Source of the DNA: Pithys albifrons albifrons
Lineage: Eukaryota; Chordata; Aves; Passeriformes; Thamnophilidae
Direction: 5' to 3'
Length of the DNA stretch: 64,000 nucleotides
NCBI RefSeq assembly: GCF_047495875.1
Contig: NC_092464.1
Coordinates: forward strand, 26,382,865-26,446,864
The notes under the pieces are model-generated. The model saw only the letters and a program-made list of their open reading frames with translations, was not told where the DNA came from and made no database searches. This document shows, piece after piece, positions 15,001 through 27,108 of this stretch; the first letter of the stretch is position 1, and each line of letters starts with the position of its first letter. The position numbers and the translations under genes were made by a program.

Positions 15001-16860
15001 GCCACTTTCAAATTAATGGAAGTGGAGATGATTGAGAACAAAGAGCTCATGTGATTTAAATGGTTTTAATCCTGGATTATTTCAGTCAGAACTCAACCTT
15101 AAAATATAGTAATACTAAATGGGAGGGAAATGCTCGGGATTTTACTGTTTTTCATAGTAAATGATAATGTATCTAAACTTTATTAAAGCATTTATCAAGA
15201 TTTACTTCTTAGCAAAGGTTATGGTAGTATCCAGTTGATTCCATTAATACCAGAATATTTTACCAAAGTGGGAATTTAACCCAAACACTTCTTGCCTCTT
15301 GAAATACTGTTAGGTCTGCCTGTTTCTGATTCTGATCTTATTTTTGATCTAGACTTTTCAGGTTGTGCCTTGCACTTTGTCACAAAATCCCTGTCAATCT
15401 TAAATAGTTAGGATTTCAGAATAGGTATTTTATGGCCTTGTGATACCCAGTACAGCCTTTCAGACCTGCTAGATGCCTAAAAATGACTGCTATATATGCA
15501 GGATACATTTTGATGTTTCTGAAAGGATATTGCTTGAGATTAATTTTTATTTTACATATCTAAATGTCTGTGTTTAACTTCCAACTATTATCAAGGATAC
15601 ATATTTGAAAATGTTGCTTTAAGTGGGTTTTGAGGTCTTGCTTGAATTATTTACTTCAGTTTTCCTGCTCCTTACTAGCTTTCTTTTGAGCCCTTAAGGA
15701 ATGTCACCTGATTTATCTTACTAACATTGCTGTAATAGCAAGTCTCCCATCTGAGGGAATTGGAAGCCATTATCAAAAGTAAAAACTATAAAAGAAGTTT
15801 CATAATAGTCTGTTATGGTTAAAACAACTTCCTTTAATTTGCATCCTAAAGGTGATTCTGCATTTCTTCTAATTCAAAACTTTATCCACAGTAGATAATG
15901 TTCTTGATGAAACATTTATCAGATTATTAAAGATTAGACTTTATCTTAAGTTGCTAATTCTCTCCACCTAGAAATATTCAGTTGCTATATGAAAATGATT
16001 GCATATGATATGCACATATAATACACATCAAATGGATTTTCATTAAAAACTTGTAATGGTTTTCTCCCCTGCACCCTCTCCCCAGTGAATTCAAATGAGC
16101 CTTTTTCCTGCTCATACAAGGTGCAGGCCCAACCATGATTGAAAATAAGGATTCAAAATAGGGGGACAGCCAGCAAATAAGTAACTTTGCCTCTTTATAA
16201 AAACACTAGAGAGGCTGGAGGAGACAAGGATCCTAGAACTTTTTCAAGTAGGCATTATTAGGAGATCTACTACAATGAGAAATTACTTTCAGAAAAACCT
16301 AAAGAAAAGGAAGTAAATACAGGCTCAGTGTATTCCCACAGTCTCTCCTTCCCCACTGCCCCCAAATCCTGCTCCTTGTAAGCTAATTTTCCTGAAACAT
16401 GCACACAAACAATTATTGAAAGTAAGAACTACACTCCTGTTTCTAGTGCAGTGACAAATTGAAGACTTTTCCTTACCATTTTGCATGGCTTCCAGACAGT
16501 CTGTGAGTACCCTGTTCTCAAGTAACAAAACTGAAAACTGGAAGTAGGACAGGATTCTTCCTTTGGATGCATGCATGTACTACAGTAAAAATCAAAGGTA
16601 GATTCACATTGTTAACTTTGCTCCTAGAAGTATGTATTTTCAATATTACACTATCTTTTATGCAATCTTTCCAAAGTGAACATAGTTTGTCAGTTACTAA
16701 AGAGTAACTTAACAAATGAAAGGAGTAGGTTTGCTTCAGGAGTTCTGCTGAATTTAACTCCCTCAAAGACTTTAAAAAAGAGAAAACTAACAAACTCAAA
16801 AACCAAACAGATGGGAAGCAGCAGAATAACTTTGTGATGGGAGCCAGAACTTGTCTATAG

Positions 16861-16930
16861 AAAAAACAAAACAAAAACAAATAAACAAAACTATCAAAGC
16901 CACAAACAAAACCCACAAACACACCAAAAG
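16861..16930. repeat. A-rich (CAAA/CAAAA) low-complexity tract
   Basis: An irregular run of CAAA, CAAAA and CACAAAC units covers about 70 nt. Read on the minus strand it gives a Phe/Val/Cys/Leu-rich apparent frame that is only a by-product of the repeat. Confidence 0.75.
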
Positions 16931-18592
16931 CCCCAAATAAATTAGTTCTGTATGATGAAATATAAGGTTTTGAAAGTGAAAGTAGTGTTCCCATTGAAGT
17001 CTGAAATTATAATGTGCAGATAAACATTTGCTTTCTGTCATCTTTCAGAGTGCCTTTTTATGTTTATAGAACTGACTAAAAAATTCTGTAAAAACATTTC
17101 ACAAATCTGTTAACCTTTTCATAGGGAATGTGTTGACTCAGGAAGCCAAATCTACTAAGTAGTTCTTACAATACTGAGCTATTTTTACTCAAAAGTTATT
17201 CAGTGTTGTCAGATTGTTATCCCAAATTATTACTTTCAGACTACATTAAAAAAAATCCAACAAACACGTAAAATTTGCTTATAATAATTCTAAAAAATGC
17301 TGCAGTGATATGTGCAACATAAAACTCTCATTAACGCCCTAAAGCCTTCATTAATTTGCCACAGAAAATCAAACCTTTTCCAGCTTCTAAAGGTAGAATG
17401 AATAGGTAGACTAAATTTTGGGGGTTATTCTTTTTATTTACCAAAAGTTTTATTATACTAAAGCCTTGTTTACTCTCTGGTCTACCCTTAACTTGGTGTT
17501 TCTAATCTGGATCAAGTATAATAGGGATAAAGGCAAAATAAATGAAATAGTGGTAGGAAACCTATAGACACTGCTTTAAAGAAAAATCATTAGTGCAACT
17601 CAGCTTTTTTCCATTACTGGGAAATGAATGTATTTAAACACCTTGAAGGAGTTGGTTCTTATTTTTGCATCAGTCAAGATTACCTTGGGTAAAGCTCCTG
17701 AATATTTTCATTTGAATAAAATGGGAAGTGTTTTCAGCTACATCAAATTTATTTCTGGCTAGGACATCAAATAACTTTAATGTAGCCAAGTAACTAAAAA
17801 ACAAAAATCTGCCTATCCATTCACTATTCATGAAGTATAAAATTTAGCTGAGGTGTAAAGTGTTTCCTGGCCTGACCACCAAGAAATTATTATTAGGATA
17901 TTATAGGAGATTTATGTAGGGGTTTTGTTTCTGATATTTTCATTTAAGCAGTTTCAATTAAAGTAGAAAAAAATTCTATTTCAGCATTTTTGTAAGTATG
18001 TTTTGGGTGTTTGTTATTGACACTTACATTTTGTTGTGGTTACCTAAAAAATGAGATGACATATATAGAAGTTGTGCATAGCAAGTTGAACTAAACATGA
18101 GTTTTATTCAAAATACATATTGCAACTTGATTTGCTGAACCTTAACTGTAATGACATTGTTTTATTTCATATTTTGTAGAGAAATGTATGTTCTTGGAAA
18201 GGAATTGATCAGGAGTTGATTGATATTTTGTCTTGATGAAAGAAATTACAATTTTTTATCATTGTGCTAAGGTATATCAATAATAATAAGGATTTCCATC
18301 ATATTCTCACTGAGTATGATATTCAACAGCTTCAGCAGTGATCAATTGATTAGCAATATCTTGGTCTGTTTTTTTATCTTTTCTGAAGTTCAGCATTGCC
18401 ATTCCTATTTGTACAGCAAACTTGCTGTAGATGGTCATTAAAAGCATCTACAGGAACCTGTGTGGTGTGTGCATGCTGGGGGAAGGGTTGGCTTTAGTTT
18501 GGCATTTTTTTATTCATAGAGGAACATTGATGTAGAAATCAAAAGCTCAGAGTAAAACGAAAACACTCATTTCCAGAATAGTGAAGACTTTC

Positions 18593-18602
18593 CCCCCCCC
18601 CC
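18593..18602. repeat. Poly-C run (about 10 nt)
   Basis: The run of about ten C follows CTTT and precedes GCTGCTCCCCCTAG. It is a simple homopolymer, prone to length polymorphism and sequencing error. Confidence 0.8.
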
Positions 18603-19894
18603 GCTGCTCCCCCTAGTCTTTTAAAATCTGGAAGTAGTGTGGTTTGTTTTTATTGTGAAAACTCTTAGGAAGAACAATTCAGAGTCGGTGCCATTCTTCC
18701 CGGCTGAATGGCGCTTGGTTTGTGAAATGGAGCAGCTGCGGTAGTTTTAGCTTGGCTTACAAAACCATTTGCTTTTTAATCAAGAACTTCAGATTCTGTG
18801 GTGGTTGTTCATGATGGAGATGGCCAGCTCTGCCCTGTGGGACAGCTGTAGTATAATTGAGACAGACTATGTGAAGAAAATATAAATGCTGAATGGATGC
18901 CTTAAAAGCAGAATATTCACTAAACTGTAACTGAATTTTTAAAAATATGAGAAGCTTTTATACAGCAAAGAATTTATTACACAATAAAACATTTTACATA
19001 TAGTGATGTTCTTGCACAGACTGGATAAACCAGAGTTTAAGTCTTCAGCATTAGCATTCAAGTCCATTAGCATACAAGTACAATAATCCAAGTTTTGGTA
19101 AAGTGTGTATATAACTGCATAATGATAAATGCCCCACTTTCCCAAAAACATTATTGCAAATATAGTTTGGGTCTCTTTCTTAAATTGTCTGAGATGTGTT
19201 ACTTTGCAGCTATATGTGTCACACATTCATACAGATGCTTATTTTAAGAAATAGAGATGCTTGTATTTTATCAAATGGAATAGGAGCCCACTGGAGGCAC
19301 CGAGAGGAGTCATTAATCTTCTGTGGCAGCTATGGCAGTTACACATTTAGAAAAACTTGTTCAAGCAGGTAAGTATTGTGAAAATAACTGCTCCATCTTG
19401 TATAAAGTAAAATCTCAGACTGACAGTTTGTTTTAGAAGGGATTTTTCTAAATAGCAGTTTGACTAAGGCAAAAATATCTTGTTTCGCATCACAAATCAA
19501 AAAGTGCTGCCCATATGTTAAAAAAAAGTTGACTTCTAACATTTTGTAGTAATTTTATAGTCACAGTTAATAACTATTTTGAACGTGGAGTGGCTAGTTA
19601 TGTGTTTCCTGCTGAACTATAGATCTTTCATATATGTGACAACTTTGTTACGGATTTATTACACAGATCAGAATGTTTCACTTTCTTCAGACAGGCTATT
19701 TCATTCCCTTGCTGCTTTTAAAATAAAATTTATCTTCACTTTTAAAAAATTACAATTCCCAAGTATTATGAAGATAACAGACCCTGTGTCAGAATATGAT
19801 GTTGCTCCTAGATGTTCTCCTTTGTTTTCAAACACTGTCCCATTTTATGTTTCCAGTGTGTGCATTCTCAAACCTCTTTGATGCTGACTAATTG

Positions 19895-19904
19895 GGGGGG
19901 GGGG
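19895..19904. repeat. Poly-G run (about 10 nt)
   Basis: A run of about ten G lies between TAATT and AAGACAATG. It is a simple homopolymer and its length in the assembly is uncertain. Confidence 0.8.
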
Positions 19905-22448
19905 AAGACAATGTAAAAGGGTTAATCCGTTACACTGGTATTAATGAGTCAGCTGGATCCCTGCCATTCTCTCCATTCTGGTTCACTTATCACTGATTAG
20001 CACAAATGACACTTAGTTTTGTGGGAAGCAAGCTATGAAGATGGCAGGTAATGCAGACCTTAGATGAGAACTGCCTGGTCTCAGATTAATACAGGTAAAT
20101 AAATCCATGCCATGTGGGTTGAGATAAGAAAATAATCCTGTTTTCCTGCTGGACCCCTGAGAACACTGAGAGTGGTGGTAGGGCTGGGGTATTTTAAGCT
20201 CACATGTGATAGATCAAAAGGTGGGCAGGTTGTTTTCTGCACTCCATTCTCCGATATGCTGCTGGGGATTTGAGCTTTGGATCTACTTGCCTGACACTCA
20301 TATGCATTAAAAGTGAGGTGGTGAAAGAAAGTAATTTATTTGCATGTCTGTGCAACAGAGAGCCCCTTTCTTAAATCTGAGACCTCTTGTGACAAAGTTT
20401 TGAAAAGGTTTGATTGACTATTAATACAGTGGTAATGTTTCTGTGGCCTGTCCTGAGCTTTTAATTTGGGATTCTGGAATAGTAATGAAGAGACACTTAT
20501 TCTAAGATGTATTGTATTTTCATTACTTTTCATTGCAGCTATGACTGTAAATTGATTAAAAATGCAGACAGAGAGAAGGAAAGCATGATTCTGGACACAC
20601 TTCTAGTCCAGTTACTTTTTACTAATTTATATTCAATTTCCAGCAAGACAAACTCAGAATCCTTCTCTTATACCCTCTTTCAACAGTTGCCAGAGGCTTT
20701 TCTCCCTTCCCAAGTACCTTAAGTTGCTGAGATGATCTTAGAGGCATGCCCACGGCCCATATCTGAAACTTTTTATTGTAGCAGAACTTTTCTTCCCATT
20801 GCAACCTTTCAGAACAGCTGCCTAGTTTGGTCTACCCTTTGTGTTGGAGGATGGTATAGAAATCATGGATTAGGTTGCTTATACAAGTGTTTGACTTCAG
20901 ATGTTTTCATTTGGGTGCAATTCTTCCAATTTAGTCACTGGATGGAAAGATGCTTCCTTGCATATGGAGGAGGTGCTTAACTTTAGGTGCTTCCTGGGCA
21001 CCTTTTTGGGGAAGCTTCTTAGTAATATCTGTGTAGGGAACCTGATCTCCTAACTGAGGGATCTGTGTTGCAGCTATCTCCCGTCCCCAGTAAATTAGCC
21101 CCAAAACATCCTGTGCATTTGTACACTACACCTGCATTTTGACAAACAACAGGCACAGTCTTCTAACCTCCAAGTTGGTTAGAAAGTTTGAGACTGGTTG
21201 TTTTTGAAGCCTTTGTTCCTATTTAATCCCTGTGGGGCAGGACAGTAGCACAAAGAAATTTTTTCTAACCACAAAATTTTTAAAGTTGAGTAGTGTGGGA
21301 GATCTCAAAGGCAAAATCCTGTATGCTGTCTTCTTCCATTTCTGATCTTTCTCATTTAAGAGTTGTTTGGCCAGTAGTAGTTTTTCAAGTGAGAATAATC
21401 TGATTTTATCAGCTCACTGTCACCCAAAAACAAAAGGTGCTACTTTCCTCCACTTCAGTGAATCTTACTTTGCTCCAGCTCTGCTGTTTGCTGGACTTTG
21501 TCAATTGGTTCAATTCCCAGAAAAAGATGGTTTAATAAGCAGAAAGTTTGTTGTTTCTCAGCGTCTGAGCAAAAGCAGGGCCTTTGAGTGAGGGAAACAG
21601 AAATTCCCATCCTTAGTGGTGGTGAGTGATTAGATGAGCACTCGTGGTCTCGCACAACATCGCCTTTATTCAGGCAACGATTAAATGTGACTGATCGTAT
21701 TGCATGGAGAAATAGTTGCTCTGTTGAGAAAATAATCCTGTCTTAGACTAGCTCTGTACATAGCTGGACTGATCTTTTGTCACGCTGAAGAAGGCCCAGT
21801 CCCCCTTCATCCTCTTCAGACTCTGCTCTCTTGCTATTTAATTTTTCTGCAATTTAGTGAACTTTCATCTGGGTTAGTGTTGTGCTGTTCTAGTAAGGTG
21901 AATTAGTGTGAAGGGGTTGAGTGATGGAGCAGGTAAGGCAAGAGGGAAGAGAGAAATGGGAGGTATGAATGGAAATGCATCCTTGGGTATTGGTGTGCTG
22001 CTCAGTTGGCTCTTAGTGTCTCATCACTCAGGTACCTGATAGGGAGCTGGGTCTGGAATCAGGTCTGAACCAGGACTAATGTGAGATCAAATTCAACCAG
22101 CAGAAACAGTTCTTGTGGAATAGAGATATGAGTGGACACCCTAAGGAGCCAGACTACCCTCAGAATGGAATGGCAGGAGCAAACAGCTCAGAGAGGAAAG
22201 ACTGGTTACAAATTTTAGCAGCATTTGGCATCTATGTACATTTTCTGTCCTACTGCAGGCACTAAATCTGCTGTCTTCACTGCTTCCTAAAGGAGATATG
22301 AAATTGGTTGTCTTCCAGATAGAGGTTGTGTCTTTGGGAAAGAAAGGGGTGACGTGTTGTATTCATGGCCCTGGATTTTTTTTCCTTCTAGTTTTTCTAC
22401 ACATCAGGCTGCATAATGATTGTGGGTAGATCACAGTGTGATCTGAAT

Positions 22449-23360
22449 ATCATAGAATCATAGAATCGATTGGGTTGGAAAAGACCTCTGAGATCATCGA
22501 GTCCAACCCTTGGTCCAACTCTAGTCCATTTATCAGATCATGGCACTCAGCGCCATGTCCAATCTGCGTTTAAAAATCTCTAGGGATGGTGAATCCACCA
22601 CCTCTCTGGGCAGCCCATTCCAATGTTTGATTACTCTCTCTGTAAAGAATTTTTTTCTGATCTCCAACTTAAATTTCCCCTGGCAGAACTTAAGCCTGTG
22701 CCCTCTTGTCCTATTGCTGAGTGCCTGGGAGAAGAGACCAGCCCCCACCTGGCTAGAACTTCCCTTCAGGTAGTTATAGACAGTGATGAGGTCACCTCTG
22801 AGCCTCCTCTTCTCCAGGCTAAACAACCCTAGCTCCCTCAGCCTCTCCCCATAGGGCTTGTGCTCCAGTCCCTTCACCAGCCTTGGTGCTCTTCTCTGGA
22901 CCTGATCCAGCACCTCAATATCCTTTCTGAACTGAGGGGCCCAGAACTGAACACAGTACTCAAGGTGTGGCCTCACCAACGCAGAGTAGAGGGGAAGGAT
23001 CACTTCCCTGGTCCTGCTGGCCACGCTATTTTTGATACAGGCCAGGATCCCATTGGCCTTCTTGGCCACCTGGGCACACTGTTGGCTCATGTTGAGCTTC
23101 CTGTCAATTAGTAACCCCAGGTCCCTTTCTGCCTGGCTGCTCTCCAGCCACTCTGTGCCCAGCCTGTAGCACTGCAGGGGGTTGTTGTGGCCAAAGTGCA
23201 GGACCCGGCACTTGGCCTTATTGAACTTCATCCCATTGGAATCAGCCCATCTCTCAAGTCTATCCAGATCCCTCTGCAGAGCCCTCCTGCCTTCCAGCAG
23301 GTTGACACTCCCTCCCAACTTGGTGTCATCAGCAAATTTGCTGATGATGGACTCAATCCC
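22449..23360 (-). mobile_element. CR1 LINE, 5'-truncated copy with intact C-terminal reverse-transcriptase frame
   Basis: This is a chicken-repeat-1 (CR1) non-LTR retrotransposon inserted antisense to UMAD1. Minus-strand positions 23,318-22,533 are an uninterrupted 261-codon frame matching the C-terminal part of the CR1 ORF2 reverse transcriptase. It includes the [13 protein letters not shown] segment, the [14 protein letters not shown] motif and the C-terminal [11 protein letters not shown] motif, and ends in a TGA at 22,535-22,533. The catalytic core and endonuclease are missing, so the copy is 5'-truncated at about 23,360 and cannot move by itself. The 3' end carries the short ATTCTATG direct repeat typical of CR1 (22,449-22,467 on the plus strand) and has no poly-A tail. 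An intact frame over 780 nt suggests a fairly young insertion compared with the other CR1 scraps here. Its subfamily was not determined. Confidence 0.97.
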
Positions 23361-25619
23361 CTAATATACGACCTATTCTTGAGTAGAGCACACGTAAAGC
23401 AGTAACCGCATCATGGAAACTTAATTCTCTCTTGTTTTCTGAAAAATCATTAATCTCCTGTAGCGGCTGCCTATCAGATACAGGTCTACAGGTCCTTGTA
23501 ACCTAGAATTTCATCTGCCAGCTTCCAACCAGTTGAAAAAGTATATAGTAGCACAGCCCTTTGTACATAGGATGGGTTGGTTCATTGGCTTGTTTTGTAG
23601 GGAGGCAGCAAGGTGATGTCATTCGTCTGTGCTTTTCTCTGAGTACCAAGTTCCAAATGGACATGGTAAGGAGCATGGCTAGAAAGGGGAAAGAAATATG
23701 ACTAGAAATGGGGAAGAATATCAGTATGATTGTTTGAGGTCTCATCTTCACAAAATTCCTCCTGTTCAGGGTTCAGGTCAGAGCACTTTAAACAGAATTT
23801 TAAAAAATTGCTTGACCTTACCTGCTTTTTTCATACCCACAAATTAAAATACTTGGATGGATTCCAGAGTTTTCATGAAATTACTTTGCCCATAGTTATT
23901 TTTTCAAGCCAGTTTATGGAATTTCTGAAAGAGTTGTCATCCAGACTAATATTGTTTCTATCCAGAGAGGGCTCCTTGAACACTGCAATTCAGCATTGTG
24001 TAGTGAGGGTTCACTTGTCTTGATTCCCTGGAGCTGACAAAGTGAAAATGAATGGAGTTTTCTCATGAGGAGAAAGCAAAAGACAGAAAACTAGTTGCAC
24101 TGTTGAACCCTTTGGAGAAGAAAACTAAAAATATGTACAGCCTATAGTAACAACAAAAATGAGCATTTTCTAATATAATAAGTTGTTTGGGGTTTTTGGT
24201 ATGTTTAAGAACTTCATATTTTTGAAATGAGAGTCCTATCACACCTTTGAAACTTTCCGTGTTGATTGATATAATTAATATCTGAAGTGGAGACTACATT
24301 TAGATCTAAAATACTGTCCTCTGCTTTTTCATGATGGAAAGCAAGACTGGTTCTACGGTAGGGTATGATTCCATAGGACAGCTGAGGCACTAAACTGTCT
24401 GAAGAAAGGGTCATGTAGCTTCTTTCTTCTTACTCCTAGAATCAGGATTTAACTCCATCATCCTTGTGCCAGCTCTGTCAGCTCATTTGACATCTCTGAT
24501 GTAGCTCACTAAACTGGCAGAAAATTAACCCAGCAAGCAAGGGAGTATGTATTTATCTTTTTTTAGCCAGTTTAGTGAGCTCAGGTGGCTCAAAAGCCCT
24601 CAGGAGAGTTTGAGGGCCACCAAAAAGGAAACAGCAGGAGCATTGGTGCTGGGAGGAAAGGCAGGACTGCTCCTTTTGGCAGTACCGAGCTGTTTGCCTG
24701 ACTCAGCGGTGTTGTGAAAGCTCACCCTTAGGAAATAATGTTCACACTGCAGGTTGACTGTCAGTTCTTCAAATAGTAGCCAGAAGGGAGTTACCAGCTG
24801 GACGTAGTTTGTTTTTGTAGGGTGGCCTTGCCTGTTTTCAGTGTGTTGTGTTTTGAAACAGATACTTATTCTATTCTAATTGTGTTATTGCATGAAAACA
24901 TTCTGTAGAAAAATTGCATATGCAGGGTGGACCTGCCTGAGAACTCGATGTTGAGCAAGTGGATAAGGAGCCACAGAACCTGGAAAAATTTGTAGTTCTG
25001 CTTCTGGGACAATTTGCCTCTTGGATTTGGGGAAACTCAGAAACCTTTGTACTTGAGTCTGCTGAATGTTGCAGGCTTGAAAGCCTGAGCCAGAGTGGTC
25101 CTTCATCTTTAAACATCAGAAAGTTTTTATTAAAAGATCTGTTAGCCCCTGTTAATATACCTTACACGTTACCATGGATCTTGAGTGTCCATAAGCCTTG
25201 AGTTCCCTGGAAACCTTGGCTGCAGAGTTTGAAAACCACTGTGGCTCCCCAGGGCCTCTGCAGAAGTGGATGATTGCCATCTCAGGAAACAGGAAATGCT
25301 CTTTTTCAAAAACTCCCATCTGCCTTTGTCCTCTTCAAGCTGGCATGATCCTACATGGGTGTTTTGTTGTTGTTGCTTTAACAAAATGAAATGCTTTATT
25401 TTAAGTTGGGAAATGCCATTTCTGTGCAGAGTTTAGGGAAGGGACTGATGTACAGTGTAGACATAACTTAACATAAGCGTTCGTAGCTCCCAGACAGTTT
25501 CACACCATGAAGAGCTTCATGATAAAAGTTACAGCCACTCTGACCTTTCTTCATTTTCTCTGTGTATGATAAGAATACAGTGCATATCAGCGGATTGTAA
25601 ATAACCACTGATACAGTGG
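23361..25619. other. Non-coding stretch with one long-armed inverted repeat
   Basis: No gene was recognised. The 16-bp inverted arms at 24,503-24,581 are the only distinctive structure. Overlapping short frames on both strands at 24,870-25,390 show no domain. Confidence 0.5.
24503..24581. repeat. Inverted repeat, perfect 16-bp arms with 47-nt spacer
   Basis: The left arm AGCTCACTAAACTGGC (24,503-24,518) is the exact reverse complement of the right arm (24,566-24,581). The spacer is AT-rich. It could be a remnant of a small inverted-repeat transposon or a hairpin-forming site; no target duplication was identified. Confidence 0.85.
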
Positions 25620-25678
25620 AGAGGTTTCTGCTTCCAGGAGCAAGGCTAGGAAAGTGGCAAGCAGGGCTCCCCTAGGAT

Positions 25679-26110
25679 CAGGCCCCTTAGAAGCGAGGTC
25701 GGCTCCTCCCGCCCCTGGCCCAGCGACCGTCCCGAACGGAACAAGTCTGCACTTGCCAGGAGTCCACGAGGAAAAGCCAAGTTTATTGCTGTGCGCTAGC
25801 TTTTGAGGAGAGCATGGGAATTCCCTGGATGTAGGCGGGGAAGAGGGGCGGAGACTGGGCGGAGTAACGCACTTCATTGGGTGCATGCAAACAAAGGGAA
25901 GGAGGGAGGGGAGGAGCGGCAAAAGGACCAATGCGAGAATGAGATGGGCGGGGAAATTCTACCGTAGGGCTTCCGGCACTCCGAGGCAGGGACAGCCCCC
26001 GCCCAGGCTCCAGCGGCACCTCGTGGGCGGCCCCGCCGGCAACCGCCCGCATGGCCGGGTCGGGCCAGGACAGGGGGCTGCGACCCGGAGGGTTTCGTGG
26101 GAAGAGGGAA
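25679..26110. promoter_or_regulatory. GC-rich, CpG-rich promoter-like block (CpG island or LTR U3/U5)
   Basis: This segment stands out sharply from its AT-rich surroundings. By hand I count roughly 30 CpG dinucleotides in about 430 nt. It holds several GC boxes (GGCGGGG near 25,834, GGGGCGG near 25,845, GGGCGG near 25,857, GGGCGGGG at 25,946-25,953), CCAAT motifs in both orientations (25,928-25,932 plus; 25,876-25,880 minus), an ETS-like CTTCCGG near 25,970 and purine-rich DNA at 25,893-25,918. No TATA box is apparent in the GC core. On the minus strand an AATAAA (25,787-25,782) follows the promoter-like motifs, which is how U3-R is arranged in a retroviral LTR. The block could be a CpG-island promoter of an unannotated transcript or an LTR. 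No LTR ends or target duplication could be defined. Confidence 0.55.
25782..25787 (-). promoter_or_regulatory. Minus-strand AATAAA in the GC-rich block
   Basis: The plus strand reads TTTATT inside GTTTATTGCTG. On the minus strand this is AATAAA followed by CTTGGCTTTTCC, consistent with a poly(A) signal of an LTR R region or of a minus-strand transcript. As a lone hexamer it is weak evidence. Confidence 0.4.
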
Positions 26111-26170
26111 CTTGGATAAGGAACGACTAAGGGAAAAATAACCAGGGTAGCCACATTAAGGGTATAACAT

Positions 26171-26362
26171 TTAGACTGGGGAAGCATCAATATAGGGTGT
26201 GAGCTTATTAGAGTCCTTATAAATCTCTCGCAGTGCTTCCATATTCAGGGAGCCAGGTTCCTGGACTTCGGCGTCCTCGTCTATCCATCTCTTGTAGTAT
26301 TTTTGCCACTGTATAAACCCTGGGTCTCCTCCGACAAGTGCAAAGTTCTGGAAGATTTTTTT
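26171..26362 (-). other. Minus-strand 63-codon coding-like frame, origin unknown
   Basis: On the minus strand a frame is open from just after a TGA (26,365-26,363) to a TAA (26,173-26,171). It has coding-like composition (Trp, Tyr, Asp, Glu and Lys well mixed; segments such as GDPGFIQWQKYYKRW and EALREIYKDSN) and no initiator near its start. An AG at 26,349-26,348 could act as a splice acceptor, but its pyrimidine tract is poor. Directly after the stop, minus-strand TGTTATACCC leads into the GC-rich block, which carries an AATAAA about 380 nt later. It may be the 3' end of a degraded retroelement frame next to its 3' LTR, or the last exon of an unrecognised minus-strand gene. I do not recognise the protein, and the frame is not repaired or extended here. 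Confidence 0.35.
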
Positions 26363-27065
26363 TCAAAAACAAATTTTAATAAAATTATTCAAGTACTAAA
26401 TTACAATGTTTTCTCCCTTGGCTTTGTGAGCAGCATTAATGTCACTTCTTGGTGTACATGCAAACATTTGGGCATTTCATTGAAAGATGCAGCCAAAAAC
26501 ATGTCAACTGGACTTTTACATCTGTTGCTCTTGTGTTTTTGTAAATATGTATTTTGACATTGGTAGGGGTTTAGCCTTTGTACCAAATTCCTCCATTCAG
26601 AAATTTTTATTCCTCTCTTTACCCCTCTCCAAAATAACTTGTGCTCTGCTCTTTGGATACTTTAAGATAATTATTCTAATACTTTTTTGTGCTGATATGT
26701 CCATGTTTTTTTCTAACAGATCTCCACGAATAGATCTCCACTACTATGTTTGTGTAATGTGAAAATGGAACTAAATGGTTGGAAAGGTTTTAAAGGACTA
26801 AAGCCAGAAACACTAAAAATCTGTGAATATTTAACACTATTTATGTCAATGCCTTTAAAATCAAGGAGTCTAGAGATATGTTGAAGTGAACATTTCCATG
26901 TTGCTTACACACAAGTCAAAATTAAATGAGATGTTCCATAGTGTAGTTTCTTTTGCAAAGCTGCCTTTAGTGTTCCTAGAAATACTAAACGAGCTTAAAG
27001 TACAAAAGTAATCAGAAAATAACACTTTAATCCTAGTTAATCCACATTATTTACCTATGTGCTCC
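26363..27065. other. AT-rich non-coding stretch
   Basis: No gene or repeat family was recognised. The short plus-strand frames at 26,303-26,762 lack coding features and partly overlap the minus-strand frame described at 26,171-26,362. Confidence 0.45.

Positions 27066-27108
<43 letters not shown>

Larger units (their letters stand above)
1..22448. other. Non-coding stretch, probably intronic or 5' flank of UMAD1
   Basis: The sequence is AT-rich with many homopolymer runs. Its short frames on both strands have no recognisable domains, signal peptides or splice-bounded structure. The exon at 36,941 starts inside a codon, so an upstream coding exon must exist. I searched by eye for the expected N-terminal segment (Met-Phe-His-Phe-Phe-Arg-Lys-like) and did not find it here. 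The stretch is therefore probably first-coding-intron sequence, though part could lie upstream of the gene. It contains low-complexity A/C-rich DNA at 16,861-16,930, a C10 run near 18,593 and a G10 run near 19,895. Confidence 0.5.

Noticed and set aside
16274..16315. Short ATG frame (Met-Arg-Asn-Tyr-Phe-Gln-Lys) considered as a first UMAD1 exon
   Set aside because: It ends in an in-frame stop after 13 codons, lacks the expected acidic segment and donor phase, and only weakly resembles the expected N-terminus.
16518..16994. 158-codon minus-strand frame rich in Phe, Leu, Val and Cys, resembling a membrane protein
   Set aside because: Its hydrophobic part is the reverse reading of the A-rich CAAA/CACAAAC tract at 16,861-16,930; there is no domain and no splice context.
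22540..23405. Several plus-strand frames over the CR1 copy
   Set aside because: They are shadows of the antisense CR1 reverse-transcriptase frame.
25783..26190. 135-codon minus-strand frame through the GC-rich block
   Set aside because: GC-rich DNA has few stop codons by chance; the product is Pro/Ser/Arg-rich with no domain and overlaps a better candidate frame.
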